In this document: positions 1-5,601 of the stretch, piece after piece
How positions within the stretch are numbered: the stretch's first letter is position 1
Layout: the number at the start of each line of letters is the position of its first letter
NCBI GenBank assembly: GCA_031270425.1
Contig: JAISXQ010000105.1
Coordinates: forward strand, 1-5,601
Length of the DNA: 5,601 nucleotides
Source of the DNA: Prevotellaceae bacterium
GTDB lineage: Bacteria; Bacteroidota; Bacteroidia; Bacteroidales; Paludibacteraceae
Direction: 5' to 3'
The notes under the pieces: generated by a model
Told to the model about the DNA's origin: nothing
Seen by the model: only the letters and a program-made list of their open reading frames with translations
Databases searched by the model: none
Translations under genes and position numbers: made by a program

Positions 1-1753
1 CGTTCAGTCCGAACATAATGTTATAGGATTTGTCCTGATAGCGGTAGTTGAGTTCGATGTTTTCGCGGTAAAACATATTTTCCATACTGTTGCTGTATTC
101 TTCATTGAGATTGGTATATGCCGCTCCATCGTAGCCGTACTGCATTTTTTCGCTCGAAGTTTTGCTGTAACTTACCGAAGCCGCCGCTTCGAGCATATTT
201 TTGGCATTCCACAGCGGTTCCACCCACGAAAGGCGGGTGCGGGCGTTAAAGTTGTTCGAGGCGTTGTCGGTATATTGATTGAGAGTGAGAGTATCAACAA
301 GGTTTCCGGACGTGTATTTGTTCGAGATGTTCCACGAATTGCTGTTGCTCTCCGAAAAACCGGTATTGACATTTACCGTAAACGACCGCCCTTTTTTCGT
401 CGCCGACTTACGGTTGTAAATCACGTTCAACCCGCCCGAAACAGAAAAATTGTCGCCCCAATTATGCGAATCGCCCCACGAAGTGCTGTCGGCGTCAGCC
501 CACAAGACGGAGTCGGACGCAGTTTTGTAGAGGTAATCGCGCCGGCTGTCGGAAGCGCCACTGTTGTAGTTGAAATTCGGTTGGAAAATAATGGTATTCA
601 ACGTATCAATCGTCCATTCGGCTTCAAAGCGCACATTGGCGTCGAAACTGTTATTCACCGAATTGTTGTTCGATTTGTTGAAAATAGTAGTGTCGCCTTT
701 GGCGTATTCTTCGCGGTAGGTGTCCGAAATATTTACATTGTTCGAGTGGTTGCCGGTAAAATCGCCGCCTACTTTCAGCTTCGGGTTTACAATCGTATTG
801 TTATTGATGCCGATGTTTTGCGTATTGGTAACCCCGGAACCGCCGCCCCAGCCGCCGCGTCCGCGCCTGCCCCGCGACTGGTTGATGTTGTTCGCGCCGG
901 CGTTGACGGTTGTTTGCGCGTCGCCGTTCATAATGTTTACCGAAACGCTTGCTTCGTAGCGACCGTCGTCGGGCGTCGAAAACTCATGCCCTTTGTCGAA
1001 AACTTCCATGTCCGCGCCCGCGCCCGCGCCTGCATTTCCGAAAACGCCTTTGCGGCGGTTGGGCTTTGTGGTCAGGTTGATGATTCGTTCGGTGTCGCCG
1101 TCTTCAAAACCGGTAAGCAGCGCCATATCCGACTTTTGTTCCAACACCTGGATTTTATCAATCATGTCGGCGGGCAGGTTTTTTACCGCCTGTTCCGTAT
1201 CGCCGGAAAAGAATTTCTTTCCGTCGACGCGGATGTTTTTTATTTCTTCGCCGTTTACGGTTATTTTTCCGTCGCTGTCTACTTCCACACCGGGGAGTTT
1301 TTTAAGCAAATCTTCCACCGCGGCATTTTCCTGGGTTTTGTATGCCGTGGCATTGTATTCGAGCGTGTCGCCTTTTACCGTCATCTGAACCGCCGTGCCG
1401 CGCACTTCCACTTCTTTCAGCAACTGTGCGTTTTCGGACATCTGTATGTTTTTTAAAATCACATTCCTGTTTTTTACCGGAACATTTTGCGTGTGCTGAT
1501 TGTATCCGAGAAAACTCACGGTAAGAATATAATCGCCCGGAGCAATCCTGCTCAACGTAAAATATCCTTTTGCGTCGGTTTGCGCCGCCTGTACAAAACT
1601 TGAATCGGAGGCATTCAGCAAGCGTACGTTGGCAACTTCGATAGCCTCGCCGTTTTTTTCGTCGAAAACGTTGGATTGAATACTGTAATGTTGGGAGAAA
1701 GCGGAAATTCCGTAAAATAAGAAGGTAAAAACACTTAAAATTAATCGATTCAT
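1..1753 (-). CDS. TonB-dependent receptor / outer-membrane beta-barrel protein, N-terminal part (3' end outside window)
   Basis: The frame is open from an ATG at 1753-1751 to the left edge: 584 codons with no stop. Residues 1-21 look like a signal peptide (MNRLILSVFTFLFYGISAFSQ), so the product should be exported. Residues 24-105 read as a carboxypeptidase-regulatory-like beta-sandwich (DEKNGEAIEVANVRLLN, then TDAKGYFTLSRIAPGDYILTV and FLGY). Residues 113-230 are plug-like and carry family hallmarks: LLKKLPGVEVDSDGKITVNG near 149-168, IRVDGKKFFSGD at 174-185 and NLPADMIDKIQVLEQKSD at 192-209. From about 231 onward the Asn/Ser/Thr-rich, aromatic-alternating sequence fits outer-membrane beta strands, with a Gly/Arg-rich patch at 293-307. 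This matches the Bacteroidota outer-membrane beta-barrel family (OMP_b-brl_3 type), usually about 800-950 residues, so roughly a third is missing. Such proteins act in the outer membrane, often in TonB-driven uptake; the substrate cannot be inferred. No SusD-like partner is visible on the upstream side. No Shine-Dalgarno precedes the start. Confidence 0.93.
   Translation of the reverse strand, partial: MNRLILSVFTFLFYGISAFSQHYSIQSNVFDEKNGEAIEVANVRLLNASDSSFVQAAQTDAKGYFTLSRIAPGDYILTVSFLGYNQHTQNVPVKNRNVILKNIQMSENAQLLKEVEVRGTAVQMTVKGDTLEYNATAYKTQENAAVEDLLKKLPGVEVDSDGKITVNGEEIKNIRVDGKKFFSGDTEQAVKNLPADMIDKIQVLEQKSDMALLTGFEDGDTERIINLTTKPNRRKGVFGNAGAGAGADMEVFDKGHEFSTPDDGRYEASVSVNIMNGDAQTTVNAGANNINQSRGRRGRGGWGGGSGVTNTQNIGINNNTIVNPKLKVGGDFTGNHSNNVNISDTYREEYAKGDTTIFNKSNNNSVNNSFDANVRFEAEWTIDTLNTIIFQPNFNYNSGASDSRRDYLYKTASDSVLWADADSTSWGDSHNWGDNFSVSGGLNVIYNRKSATKKGRSFTVNVNTGFSESNSNSWNISNKYTSGNLVDTLTLNQYTDNASNNFNARTRLSWVEPLWNAKNMLEAAASVSYSKTSSEKMQYGYDGAAYTNLNEEYSNSMENMFYRENIELNYRYQDKSYNIMFGLN
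1692..1753 (-). other. Predicted signal peptide of the TonB-dependent receptor
   Basis: Residues 1-21 have a short charged start (MNR), a hydrophobic core (LILSVFTFLFYGI) and a small-residue region ending SAFSQ, a common cleavage context in Bacteroidota outer-membrane proteins. The exact cleavage site is inferred. Its presence directly after the ATG at 1753 supports that start codon. Confidence 0.75.
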
Positions 1754-1792
1754 ATTGCAGCTAAATAGTTCTTTTTTCCTTTTGGCTCGTTC

Positions 1793-1813
1793 TTTGACTT
1801 GGCAAGAGTCAAA
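1793..1813. repeat. 7-bp inverted repeat in the receptor leader (TTTGACT-N7-AGTCAAA)
   Basis: TTTGACT at 1793-1799 is the exact reverse complement of AGTCAAA at 1807-1813, with a 7-nt spacer, ending 40 bp before the receptor ATG. A nested CTTG-G-CAAG palindrome (1798-1806) lies across the spacer. It could be an operator or a leader hairpin in the receptor mRNA. Its role is inferred only, and a dyad this short can occur by chance. Confidence 0.4.
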
Positions 1814-1972
1814 AAGTTTAAACGTGATTTATGAAATAATTATTGTTTGTTTTTATTAGAATGGATTAACTTTTTTGTTTTTTACTTCAACAGTTCGTTA
1901 TAAAATCAATTAAACCTCTCATTTTTTATATACAATCACTAAGTACATGACAAAAACAAATAATTCTTTTTA

Positions 1973-2001
1973 ACCACAATAGACACAATAGGACACAATA
2001 G
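1973..2001. repeat. Three tandem copies of a 9-10 bp CACAATAG motif
   Basis: Three near-identical units, ACCACAATAG (1973-1982), ACACAATAG (1983-1991) and GACACAATAG (1992-2001), lie head to tail. The cadence resembles that of the purine-rich arm of the neighbouring inverted repeat (ACCGCAAAG, AACGCAAAG), so the two may belong to one intergenic repeat family. No coding role is evident. Confidence 0.7.
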
Positions 2002-2012
2002 ATTATTGAAAC

Positions 2013-2113
2013 AAAACCGCAAAGAAAAGAAGAAACGCAAAGAAAAAGGGATAAACCACATCAGCACATCAACTTTCTTTTTTCTTTGCGTTTCTTCTTT
2101 TCTTTGCGGTTTT
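2013..2113. repeat. Perfect 35-bp inverted repeat with 31-nt spacer
   Basis: The left arm at 2013-2047 is purine-rich and contains two CGCAAAGAAAA units (2018-2028 and 2036-2046, period 18 bp). The right arm at 2079-2113 is its exact reverse complement with no mismatch over 35 bp. The 31-nt spacer (2048-2078) is not part of the perfect pairing. Transcribed from either strand it would form a long stable hairpin. It sits between divergent genes, more than 80 bp upstream of the synthetase -7 element, so it is poorly placed to be a terminator of either neighbour. It may be an interspersed intergenic repeat or a remnant of a small mobile element. There is no U-run or transposase to decide between these. 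Confidence 0.85.
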
Positions 2114-2155
2114 AATTTAAAATAAAGCGGGAAAGTTGGGATAAATCAAGTATTC

Positions 2156-2180
2156 TGCACAAATATTATGTTTTTGTGCA
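2156..2180. promoter_or_regulatory. Candidate operator dyad TGCACAAA-N9-TTTGTGCA
   Basis: TGCACAAA (2156-2163) and TTTGTGCA (2173-2180) are exact reverse complements separated by 9 nt, giving a 25-bp dyad. The right arm ends 20 bp before the -7 element of the synthetase promoter and covers TTTG sequence near the -33 region. Size and position suit a dimeric transcription factor. No specific regulator family is recognised from the sequence. Confidence 0.45.
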
Positions 2181-2208
2181 TGTTGTTGCGATAAGTTTAT
2201 TATCTTTG
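2173..2208 (+). promoter_or_regulatory. Bacteroidota-type promoter of the acyl-CoA synthetase gene
   Basis: TATCTTTG at 2201-2208 matches the Bacteroidota -7 consensus TAnnTTTG exactly. The -33 element is less clear: TTTG at 2173-2176 is 24 bp upstream, a little too far, while TTG at 2183-2185 is 15 bp upstream, a little too close. A start of transcription near 2213-2216 would give a leader of about 50 nt before the ATG at 2264. Two copies of TTGCGATAA flank the -7 element. Confidence 0.55.
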
Positions 2209-2227
2209 TCCCTTTCAATTGCGATAA
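2186..2227 (+). repeat. 9-bp direct repeat TTGCGATAA flanking the -7 element
   Basis: TTGCGATAA occurs at 2186-2194 and again at 2219-2227. The offset of 33 bp is close to three helical turns. One copy lies just upstream of the -7 motif (2201-2208) and the other near or just after the expected transcription start. The arrangement could bind a regulator at two sites on one face of the DNA. This is inference from position only. Confidence 0.45.
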
Positions 2228-2263
2228 CAGACTTAAACAACACATAAAACAGCTATTTGAAAT

Positions 2264-3961
2264 ATGATGTTTTTAAACAGAAAAATAGAACCAAATCCGT
2301 TAACGCTTCAAGCAACGCTCGATTACTCATTGGCAAATTTTGCCGGTCGTCCCTGTGTTTCATTTGTCGATGGAAAGCCTCTCACTTATGCCCAGTTCGG
2401 CGAAAAAATACAGGTGTTGTCGGCTATGCTGTATTCCTTAGGGCTGAAAAAAGGAGACCGGATCGCTCTTTTGAGCCACAACATGCCTAATTGGGTAATT
2501 TCCTATTTTACAGTAGTGTCGAATGGTTTTATTGTAGTCCCGATATTGCCCGATTTTTCGCGCGATGAAGTTGAATCGGTTTTAACCCACTCCGAAGCAA
2601 AAGCCCTATTTATCAGCGAAAGACTGTATAACCGCATCGAGGGATTGGAATTGCCCTGTCTTTCGTCCGTTATCATGACGGATTCCCTGACGCTGAAAAA
2701 GGGAGGCATTTCTCCCGAAGTCAGTGTGGCGGAATATGAAAGACCTGTCGTAGAAGAAAACGATTTGGCAGCTATCATTTATACATCGGGTACGACCGGA
2801 CGTTCGAAAGGCGTAATGCTTACGCATAAAAACCTGACTTGGAGCGCGACGCAATCCTTTACCATGCAGGAAATACATTCTTCGGACACTTTCCTTTCTT
2901 TCCTGCCGCTGTCGCATACCTACGAAAACACGATAGGCATGATTTATCCGCTTATGTACGGAGCCTCGGTTTATTATCTGGAAAAACCGCCCACAGCGGC
3001 AGCTCTACTGCCTGCCATGGCAAAAATAAAGCCTACTTTAATGCTTTCGGTGCCGCTGATTATGGAGAAACTTTACAAAAATCAGGTGCAAAGCAAGTTT
3101 ATGAAGACGGAGTTTACCCGCTTTGTTTACAAAAATCCCTTGTTCCGTGTTATTATCCACCGTATTGCGGGCAAAAAGTTGAAAGCTTCTTTTGGCGGAA
3201 ACCTGAAATTTTTCGGTATAGGCGGTGCAAAACTCGATTCGCGCGTGGAGCGTTTTCTGAAAGAAGCAAAATTTCCTTACGCCATCGGTTATGGTTTGAC
3301 CGAAACATCGCCGTTGCTGGCAGGGACAAAGGTAAAAGAAACGCTGTTGCAATCGACCGGATTTGCTTTGCAGGGCGTAGAGTTGCGGATTAACAATCCC
3401 GACAAACGGGGCGTGGGAGAGATTTGGGCGAAAGGACCCAATGTGATGAAGGGATATTATAAAAACCCGGAAGCTACGGATGAAGTCCTGACCGGAGACG
3501 GATGGTTCAAAACGGGCGATTTGGGTCGTTTCGGTCCGCGCAAGCGGCTGTTTATCAAGGGACGGATGAAAAATACCATTGTAGGCGCAAGCGGCGAAAA
3601 TATTTATCCCGAAGACATCGAATCCGTTATCGACAACGCGCAGCACGTAATCGAATCCTTGGTTGTGGAAGAGGGCGGTTTCCTGGTAGCCAAAGTATTG
3701 TTCGACTTGGAGTCGCTGGAAAAAAACCTGGAAAATCTGAAACTGAACATCGACGACCGCAAGGAACGGATGCAGCAGTGGATGCAGAACTTTACCCGCG
3801 AGTTGAACGGAAAATTGAACCGCGTATCGCAAATAAAGCGCGTGGATGTGATGGATGAGCCTTTCGAAAAAACCGCCTCGCAAAAAATCAAACGCTTCCT
3901 TTATACGAAACCGCAGGAAATTATGAATAAAAGGAAGAAAAAAACGGCTGAAAAGAAGTGA
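2264..3961 (+). CDS. AMP-forming long-chain acyl-CoA synthetase (fatty acid-CoA ligase)
   Basis: This 565-residue protein belongs to the ANL adenylate-forming superfamily. It probably activates a long-chain fatty acid with ATP to an acyl-adenylate and then an acyl-CoA. The P-loop-like motif IIYTSGTTGRSKGVMLTHKNL is at 171-191, PLSHTYENT at 215-223, and GYGLTETSP at 342-350. TGD is at 417-419, with Asp419 expected to hold the ribose, and the hinge region IKGRMKNTIVGASGENIYPEDIES spans 431-454. The C-terminal KTASQKIKR (536-544) supplies the adenylation lysine, probably Lys541. The overall pattern is closest to FAA1-like long-chain enzymes (COG1022 type), with no membrane segment or carrier domain. 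A basic tail (NKRKKKTAEKK) ends the protein. The start at 2264 is followed at once by a second ATG (2267); either is possible, and no Shine-Dalgarno helps choose. The gene diverges from the receptor and converges on cardiolipin synthase. Acyl-ACP or another acid as substrate cannot be excluded. Confidence 0.93.
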   Translation: MMFLNRKIEPNPLTLQATLDYSLANFAGRPCVSFVDGKPLTYAQFGEKIQVLSAMLYSLGLKKGDRIALLSHNMPNWVISYFTVVSNGFIVVPILPDFSRDEVESVLTHSEAKALFISERLYNRIEGLELPCLSSVIMTDSLTLKKGGISPEVSVAEYERPVVEENDLAAIIYTSGTTGRSKGVMLTHKNLTWSATQSFTMQEIHSSDTFLSFLPLSHTYENTIGMIYPLMYGASVYYLEKPPTAAALLPAMAKIKPTLMLSVPLIMEKLYKNQVQSKFMKTEFTRFVYKNPLFRVIIHRIAGKKLKASFGGNLKFFGIGGAKLDSRVERFLKEAKFPYAIGYGLTETSPLLAGTKVKETLLQSTGFALQGVELRINNPDKRGVGEIWAKGPNVMKGYYKNPEATDEVLTGDGWFKTGDLGRFGPRKRLFIKGRMKNTIVGASGENIYPEDIESVIDNAQHVIESLVVEEGGFLVAKVLFDLESLEKNLENLKLNIDDRKERMQQWMQNFTRELNGKLNRVSQIKRVDVMDEPFEKTASQKIKRFLYTKPQEIMNKRKKKTAEKK

Positions 3962-4014
3962 GAATTTTTGACAGATACTTAGAATCCTCTTTTATTTTTC
4001 AAGTAACTACGCGC

Positions 4015-5445
4015 TTACAGCATCGGGCTGAACAGCCTTACAAAAGATTCCTTCAATTTTTGTAATTTTTTGTGCTTGTTCCACTCTTCGAGGGTTAACT
4101 CTTCGCATTGCTGCATGTCTTTCAGGAATAGCTCTTTCAGTTTTCCGGCGGTGGCTCGTTCATAAATAAAAACATTCGCCTCGAAGTTTTGCGTGTAGCT
4201 TCGTTCGTCCATATTGCAGGAGCCGATTATGGAAATAAAATCATCGACAACAATCGCTTTGCTGTGCAAAAATCCTCCTGTGTAACGGAATACGCGCACT
4301 CCGGCTTCCATTACTTCTCCCAGGTAGCTCATCGTCCCGATTTGGGTAAACCGCGTGTCGGAATCTTTCGGTACCATAAGGCGAACGTCTATTCCACTCA
4401 GAGCCGCTATCTGCACGCAGTTCAATATAACTTCCGTAGGTATAAAATAAGGCGTTTGTATGTAAACGTATTTATCGGCGGTCATAATGGCTGAGGCTAT
4501 CCCCTGCATAATAGCCGCCCAGTCGGTGTCGGGACCGCTCGCAACGGTTTGGATAATGTTCGTTTCGTGTTTTTGAGGTTTGGGAAAATACTTGACGTCC
4601 GTTACAAGTTTTGTATCCACAAAATGCCAGTCGATAAGGAAAAGCATCTGCAATCCGTGTACGGCTGCGCCTTCCACGCGAATAAAGGTATCGCGCCATT
4701 TACCCAGCGAATCCCCGTAAATATAACGGTCGGCTATGTTCAACCCTCCGGTAAAACCGGTCTTTCCGTCGATGATAAGGATTTTACGATGGTTCCTGTG
4801 ATTGATTTTGCTGCGGAAAATCCCCATTCCCAGCGGAATAAAAGGATGAACATAAACTCCGGCTTCCTTCAACGTTTTTATGTATTTCTTTTTGTAAACA
4901 AACTGGAAACTTCCCCAATAATCGTATATCATCCGCACGCGAACGCCTTCTTTCGATTTTTTAATAAGAAGTTCCCTGAACAGGTTCGATATGTTGTCGT
5001 CTCTCACAATGAAGAAATCCACATGAATATGGTCTTTCGCGCCGTTGATGGCTTCGAACATCGCTTCAAACGAAACTTCGCCGTCGGAATAAACATCTAT
5101 TTTGCTGTTCGCATAAGTCGCCGCGTTATTGTTGTTGTACAGTAACTTTATCAGGCTCAGGTGGTCGGCGTCGATGTTGGAGCCTTCGAGTTCTTTGATG
5201 TCGAAGGAAGCCACAGGACGGTGCGTCAGTTTGCTGACCGCATTTTTCGAGAATATCTTGTTTTTCCGGTAATTACGCCCGATGCCCAAGTAGAGGATAA
5301 GCCCCAGAACAGGAATAAAAACAAGAACCAGAAGCCATGTGAAAGACCGCACAGGATTTCTGTTTTCCAGCAAAATAACCAGAATCGTACTCACTATGGT
5401 ATAAATATAAAGAGCTAAAATAATAAAAGTAACAACCTGCGACAT
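4015..5445 (-). CDS. cls: Cardiolipin synthase, two-HKD phospholipase D type
   Basis: This 476-residue membrane protein is predicted to condense two phosphatidylglycerol molecules into cardiolipin and glycerol at the inner membrane. Two hydrophobic segments at about 4-25 and 34-54 frame LLENRNPVRSFTWLL, typical of the N-terminal PLDc_N region of bacterial cardiolipin synthases. The first catalytic motif is His219-Lys221-Asp226 (HRKILIID), followed by GKTGFTGGLNIADRY. The second is His394-Lys396-Asp401 (HSKAIVVD), followed by IIGSCNMDERS. YIQTPYFIP at 328-336 is another conserved family stretch. Both HxKxxxxD motifs are complete and the length is normal (family about 480), so the enzyme should be active. 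The ATG is at 5445-5443 and the TAA at 4017-4015; the start puts the first membrane segment right at the N terminus, as in the family. It converges on the acyl-CoA synthetase with a 53-bp gap. Another PLD-type phosphatidyltransferase is possible but less likely. Confidence 0.95.
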   Translation of the reverse strand: MSQVVTFIILALYIYTIVSTILVILLENRNPVRSFTWLLVLVFIPVLGLILYLGIGRNYRKNKIFSKNAVSKLTHRPVASFDIKELEGSNIDADHLSLIKLLYNNNNAATYANSKIDVYSDGEVSFEAMFEAINGAKDHIHVDFFIVRDDNISNLFRELLIKKSKEGVRVRMIYDYWGSFQFVYKKKYIKTLKEAGVYVHPFIPLGMGIFRSKINHRNHRKILIIDGKTGFTGGLNIADRYIYGDSLGKWRDTFIRVEGAAVHGLQMLFLIDWHFVDTKLVTDVKYFPKPQKHETNIIQTVASGPDTDWAAIMQGIASAIMTADKYVYIQTPYFIPTEVILNCVQIAALSGIDVRLMVPKDSDTRFTQIGTMSYLGEVMEAGVRVFRYTGGFLHSKAIVVDDFISIIGSCNMDERSYTQNFEANVFIYERATAGKLKELFLKDMQQCEELTLEEWNKHKKLQKLKESFVRLFSPML

Positions 5446-5468
5446 ATATGGTTAATTCGTTAATCCGG

Positions 5469-5487
5469 ACTATAAACTATAAACTAT
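5469..5487. repeat. Short 7-bp tandem repeat (ACTATAA, 2.7 copies)
   Basis: ACTATAA at 5469-5475 and 5476-5482 is followed by a partial ACTAT at 5483-5487, just upstream of the cardiolipin synthase start and just outside the possible IS end. It is simple AT-rich sequence with no role that can be assigned. Confidence 0.6.
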
Positions 5488-5491
5488 GTCA

Positions 5492-5601
5492 TGTCCTAAA
5501 AAAAGTGGACACATTTGATTGATTAAAAAATTGATTTTATATTTATACTATTTTATTCTTATTTTGTTTTGAAGAATTTGTAAACGCTCCATTAATTTCT
5601 C
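5492..5601 (-). mobile_element. Possible end of an IS3-like insertion sequence, entering from the right edge
   Basis: The segment starts with TGTCC-N10-GGACAC (5492-5512). It begins with TG and contains an AGTGGACAC core, as in terminal inverted repeats of IS3-group elements I recall. The TGTCC and GGACA parts are reverse complements of each other. Inside this end, on the minus strand, an open frame comes in from the window edge and stops at TAG 5550-5548, giving 17 codons (EKLMERLQILQNKIRIK). A transposase gene ending about 40-60 bp inside the terminal repeat would be the expected layout. The peptide itself is not recognisable as a transposase C terminus, and the other end, the target duplication and the gene body lie outside the window. 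Identification is tentative. Confidence 0.35.
5548..5601 (-). CDS. C-terminal end of an unidentified reading frame (5' part outside window)
   Basis: Seventeen sense codons precede a TAG stop at 5550-5548, reading EKLMERLQILQNKIRIK on the minus strand. The charged, Leu/Ile-spaced peptide could be a helical C terminus. It is too short to identify and a chance open frame is possible. Its position just inside a possible insertion-sequence end is the main reason to list it. Confidence 0.25.
   Translation of the reverse strand, partial: EKLMERLQILQNKIRIK

Larger units (their letters stand above)
1754..2263. other. Divergent intergenic region, no gene, several repeats
   Basis: These 510 bp separate the minus-strand receptor from the plus-strand acyl-CoA synthetase. 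The DNA is strongly AT-rich, and I see no coding frame, tRNA or recognisable riboswitch in it. The right half (1973-2227) is densely structured: short repeats, a 35-bp inverted repeat, a smaller dyad, a direct repeat pair and a promoter element, each listed separately. The left half (about 1824-1970) holds nothing I can name. I found no exact TAnnTTTG promoter element facing the receptor gene. Confidence 0.8.

Noticed and set aside
275..1456. A 393-codon plus-strand open frame antisense to the receptor gene
   Set aside because: It lies in exact codon register opposite the minus-strand receptor, whose translation has a signal peptide and clear family motifs. The plus-strand translation is Arg/Val-rich and shows no recognisable domain. 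Its openness follows from the codon use of the real gene.
1816..1823. GTTTAAAC 8-bp palindrome
   Set aside because: A single short AT-rich palindrome in AT-rich DNA is expected by chance, and nothing else supports a binding site.
2013..2113. CRISPR-like array or rho-independent terminator
   Set aside because: There are only two copies, they are inverted rather than direct, and there are no spacers. As a terminator it is misplaced, because both flanking genes are transcribed away from it.
3038..3883. A 281-codon minus-strand open frame inside the acyl-CoA synthetase gene
   Set aside because: The plus-strand frame carries all the ANL-family motifs. The antisense product is rich in Phe, His and Gln and has no recognisable domain, so it is a shadow.
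3962..4014. Bidirectional terminator between the convergent genes
   Set aside because: The only stem I can draw pairs CTTAGAA (3978-3984) with TTTCAAG (3997-4003) and needs a mismatch and a wobble pair. T-runs are present, but the region is simply AT-rich.
4549..5145. A 198-codon plus-strand open frame inside the cardiolipin synthase gene
   Set aside because: It is antisense to a complete two-HKD enzyme and encodes nothing recognisable.

Overview
The window looks like chromosomal DNA from a member of the Bacteroidota, probably Bacteroidales-like, although the genus cannot be told from this sequence. Three things point there. The first is a SusC/OMP-barrel type TonB-dependent receptor with an N-terminal carboxypeptidase-regulatory-like domain. 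The second is a near-consensus Bacteroidota -7 promoter element (TAnnTTTG). The third is the lack of Shine-Dalgarno sequences before the start codons. Coding DNA has moderate GC content and the intergenic DNA is very AT-rich.

Layout from left to right. (1) Positions 1-1753, minus strand: the first 584 codons of an outer-membrane beta-barrel/TonB-dependent receptor that runs off the left edge. (2) Positions 1754-2263: a 510-bp divergent intergenic region with no gene. It holds a short triplicated CACAATAG motif, a perfect 35-bp inverted repeat, an 8+8 bp dyad, a pair of 9-bp direct repeats and a -7 promoter motif facing right. (3) Positions 2264-3961, plus strand: a complete long-chain acyl-CoA synthetase-like (AMP-forming) enzyme. 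(4) Positions 3962-4014: a 53-bp convergent gap with no convincing terminator. (5) Positions 4015-5445, minus strand: a complete cardiolipin synthase of the two-HKD phospholipase D type. (6) Positions 5446-5601: an AT-rich stretch with a 7-bp tandem repeat, a sequence resembling an IS3-type insertion-sequence end, and the last 17 codons of an unidentified minus-strand reading frame entering from the right edge.

The three main genes do not form an operon: the receptor and the ligase diverge, and the ligase and cardiolipin synthase converge. They share an envelope/lipid theme (outer-membrane transport, fatty-acid activation, phospholipid synthesis), but a functional link between them is inference only. 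All three genes are intact within the window, with no frameshift seen. I found no evidence for a previously undescribed system. The items most worth a second look are the structured intergenic DNA at 1973-2227 and the possible IS end 46 bp upstream of the cardiolipin synthase start.
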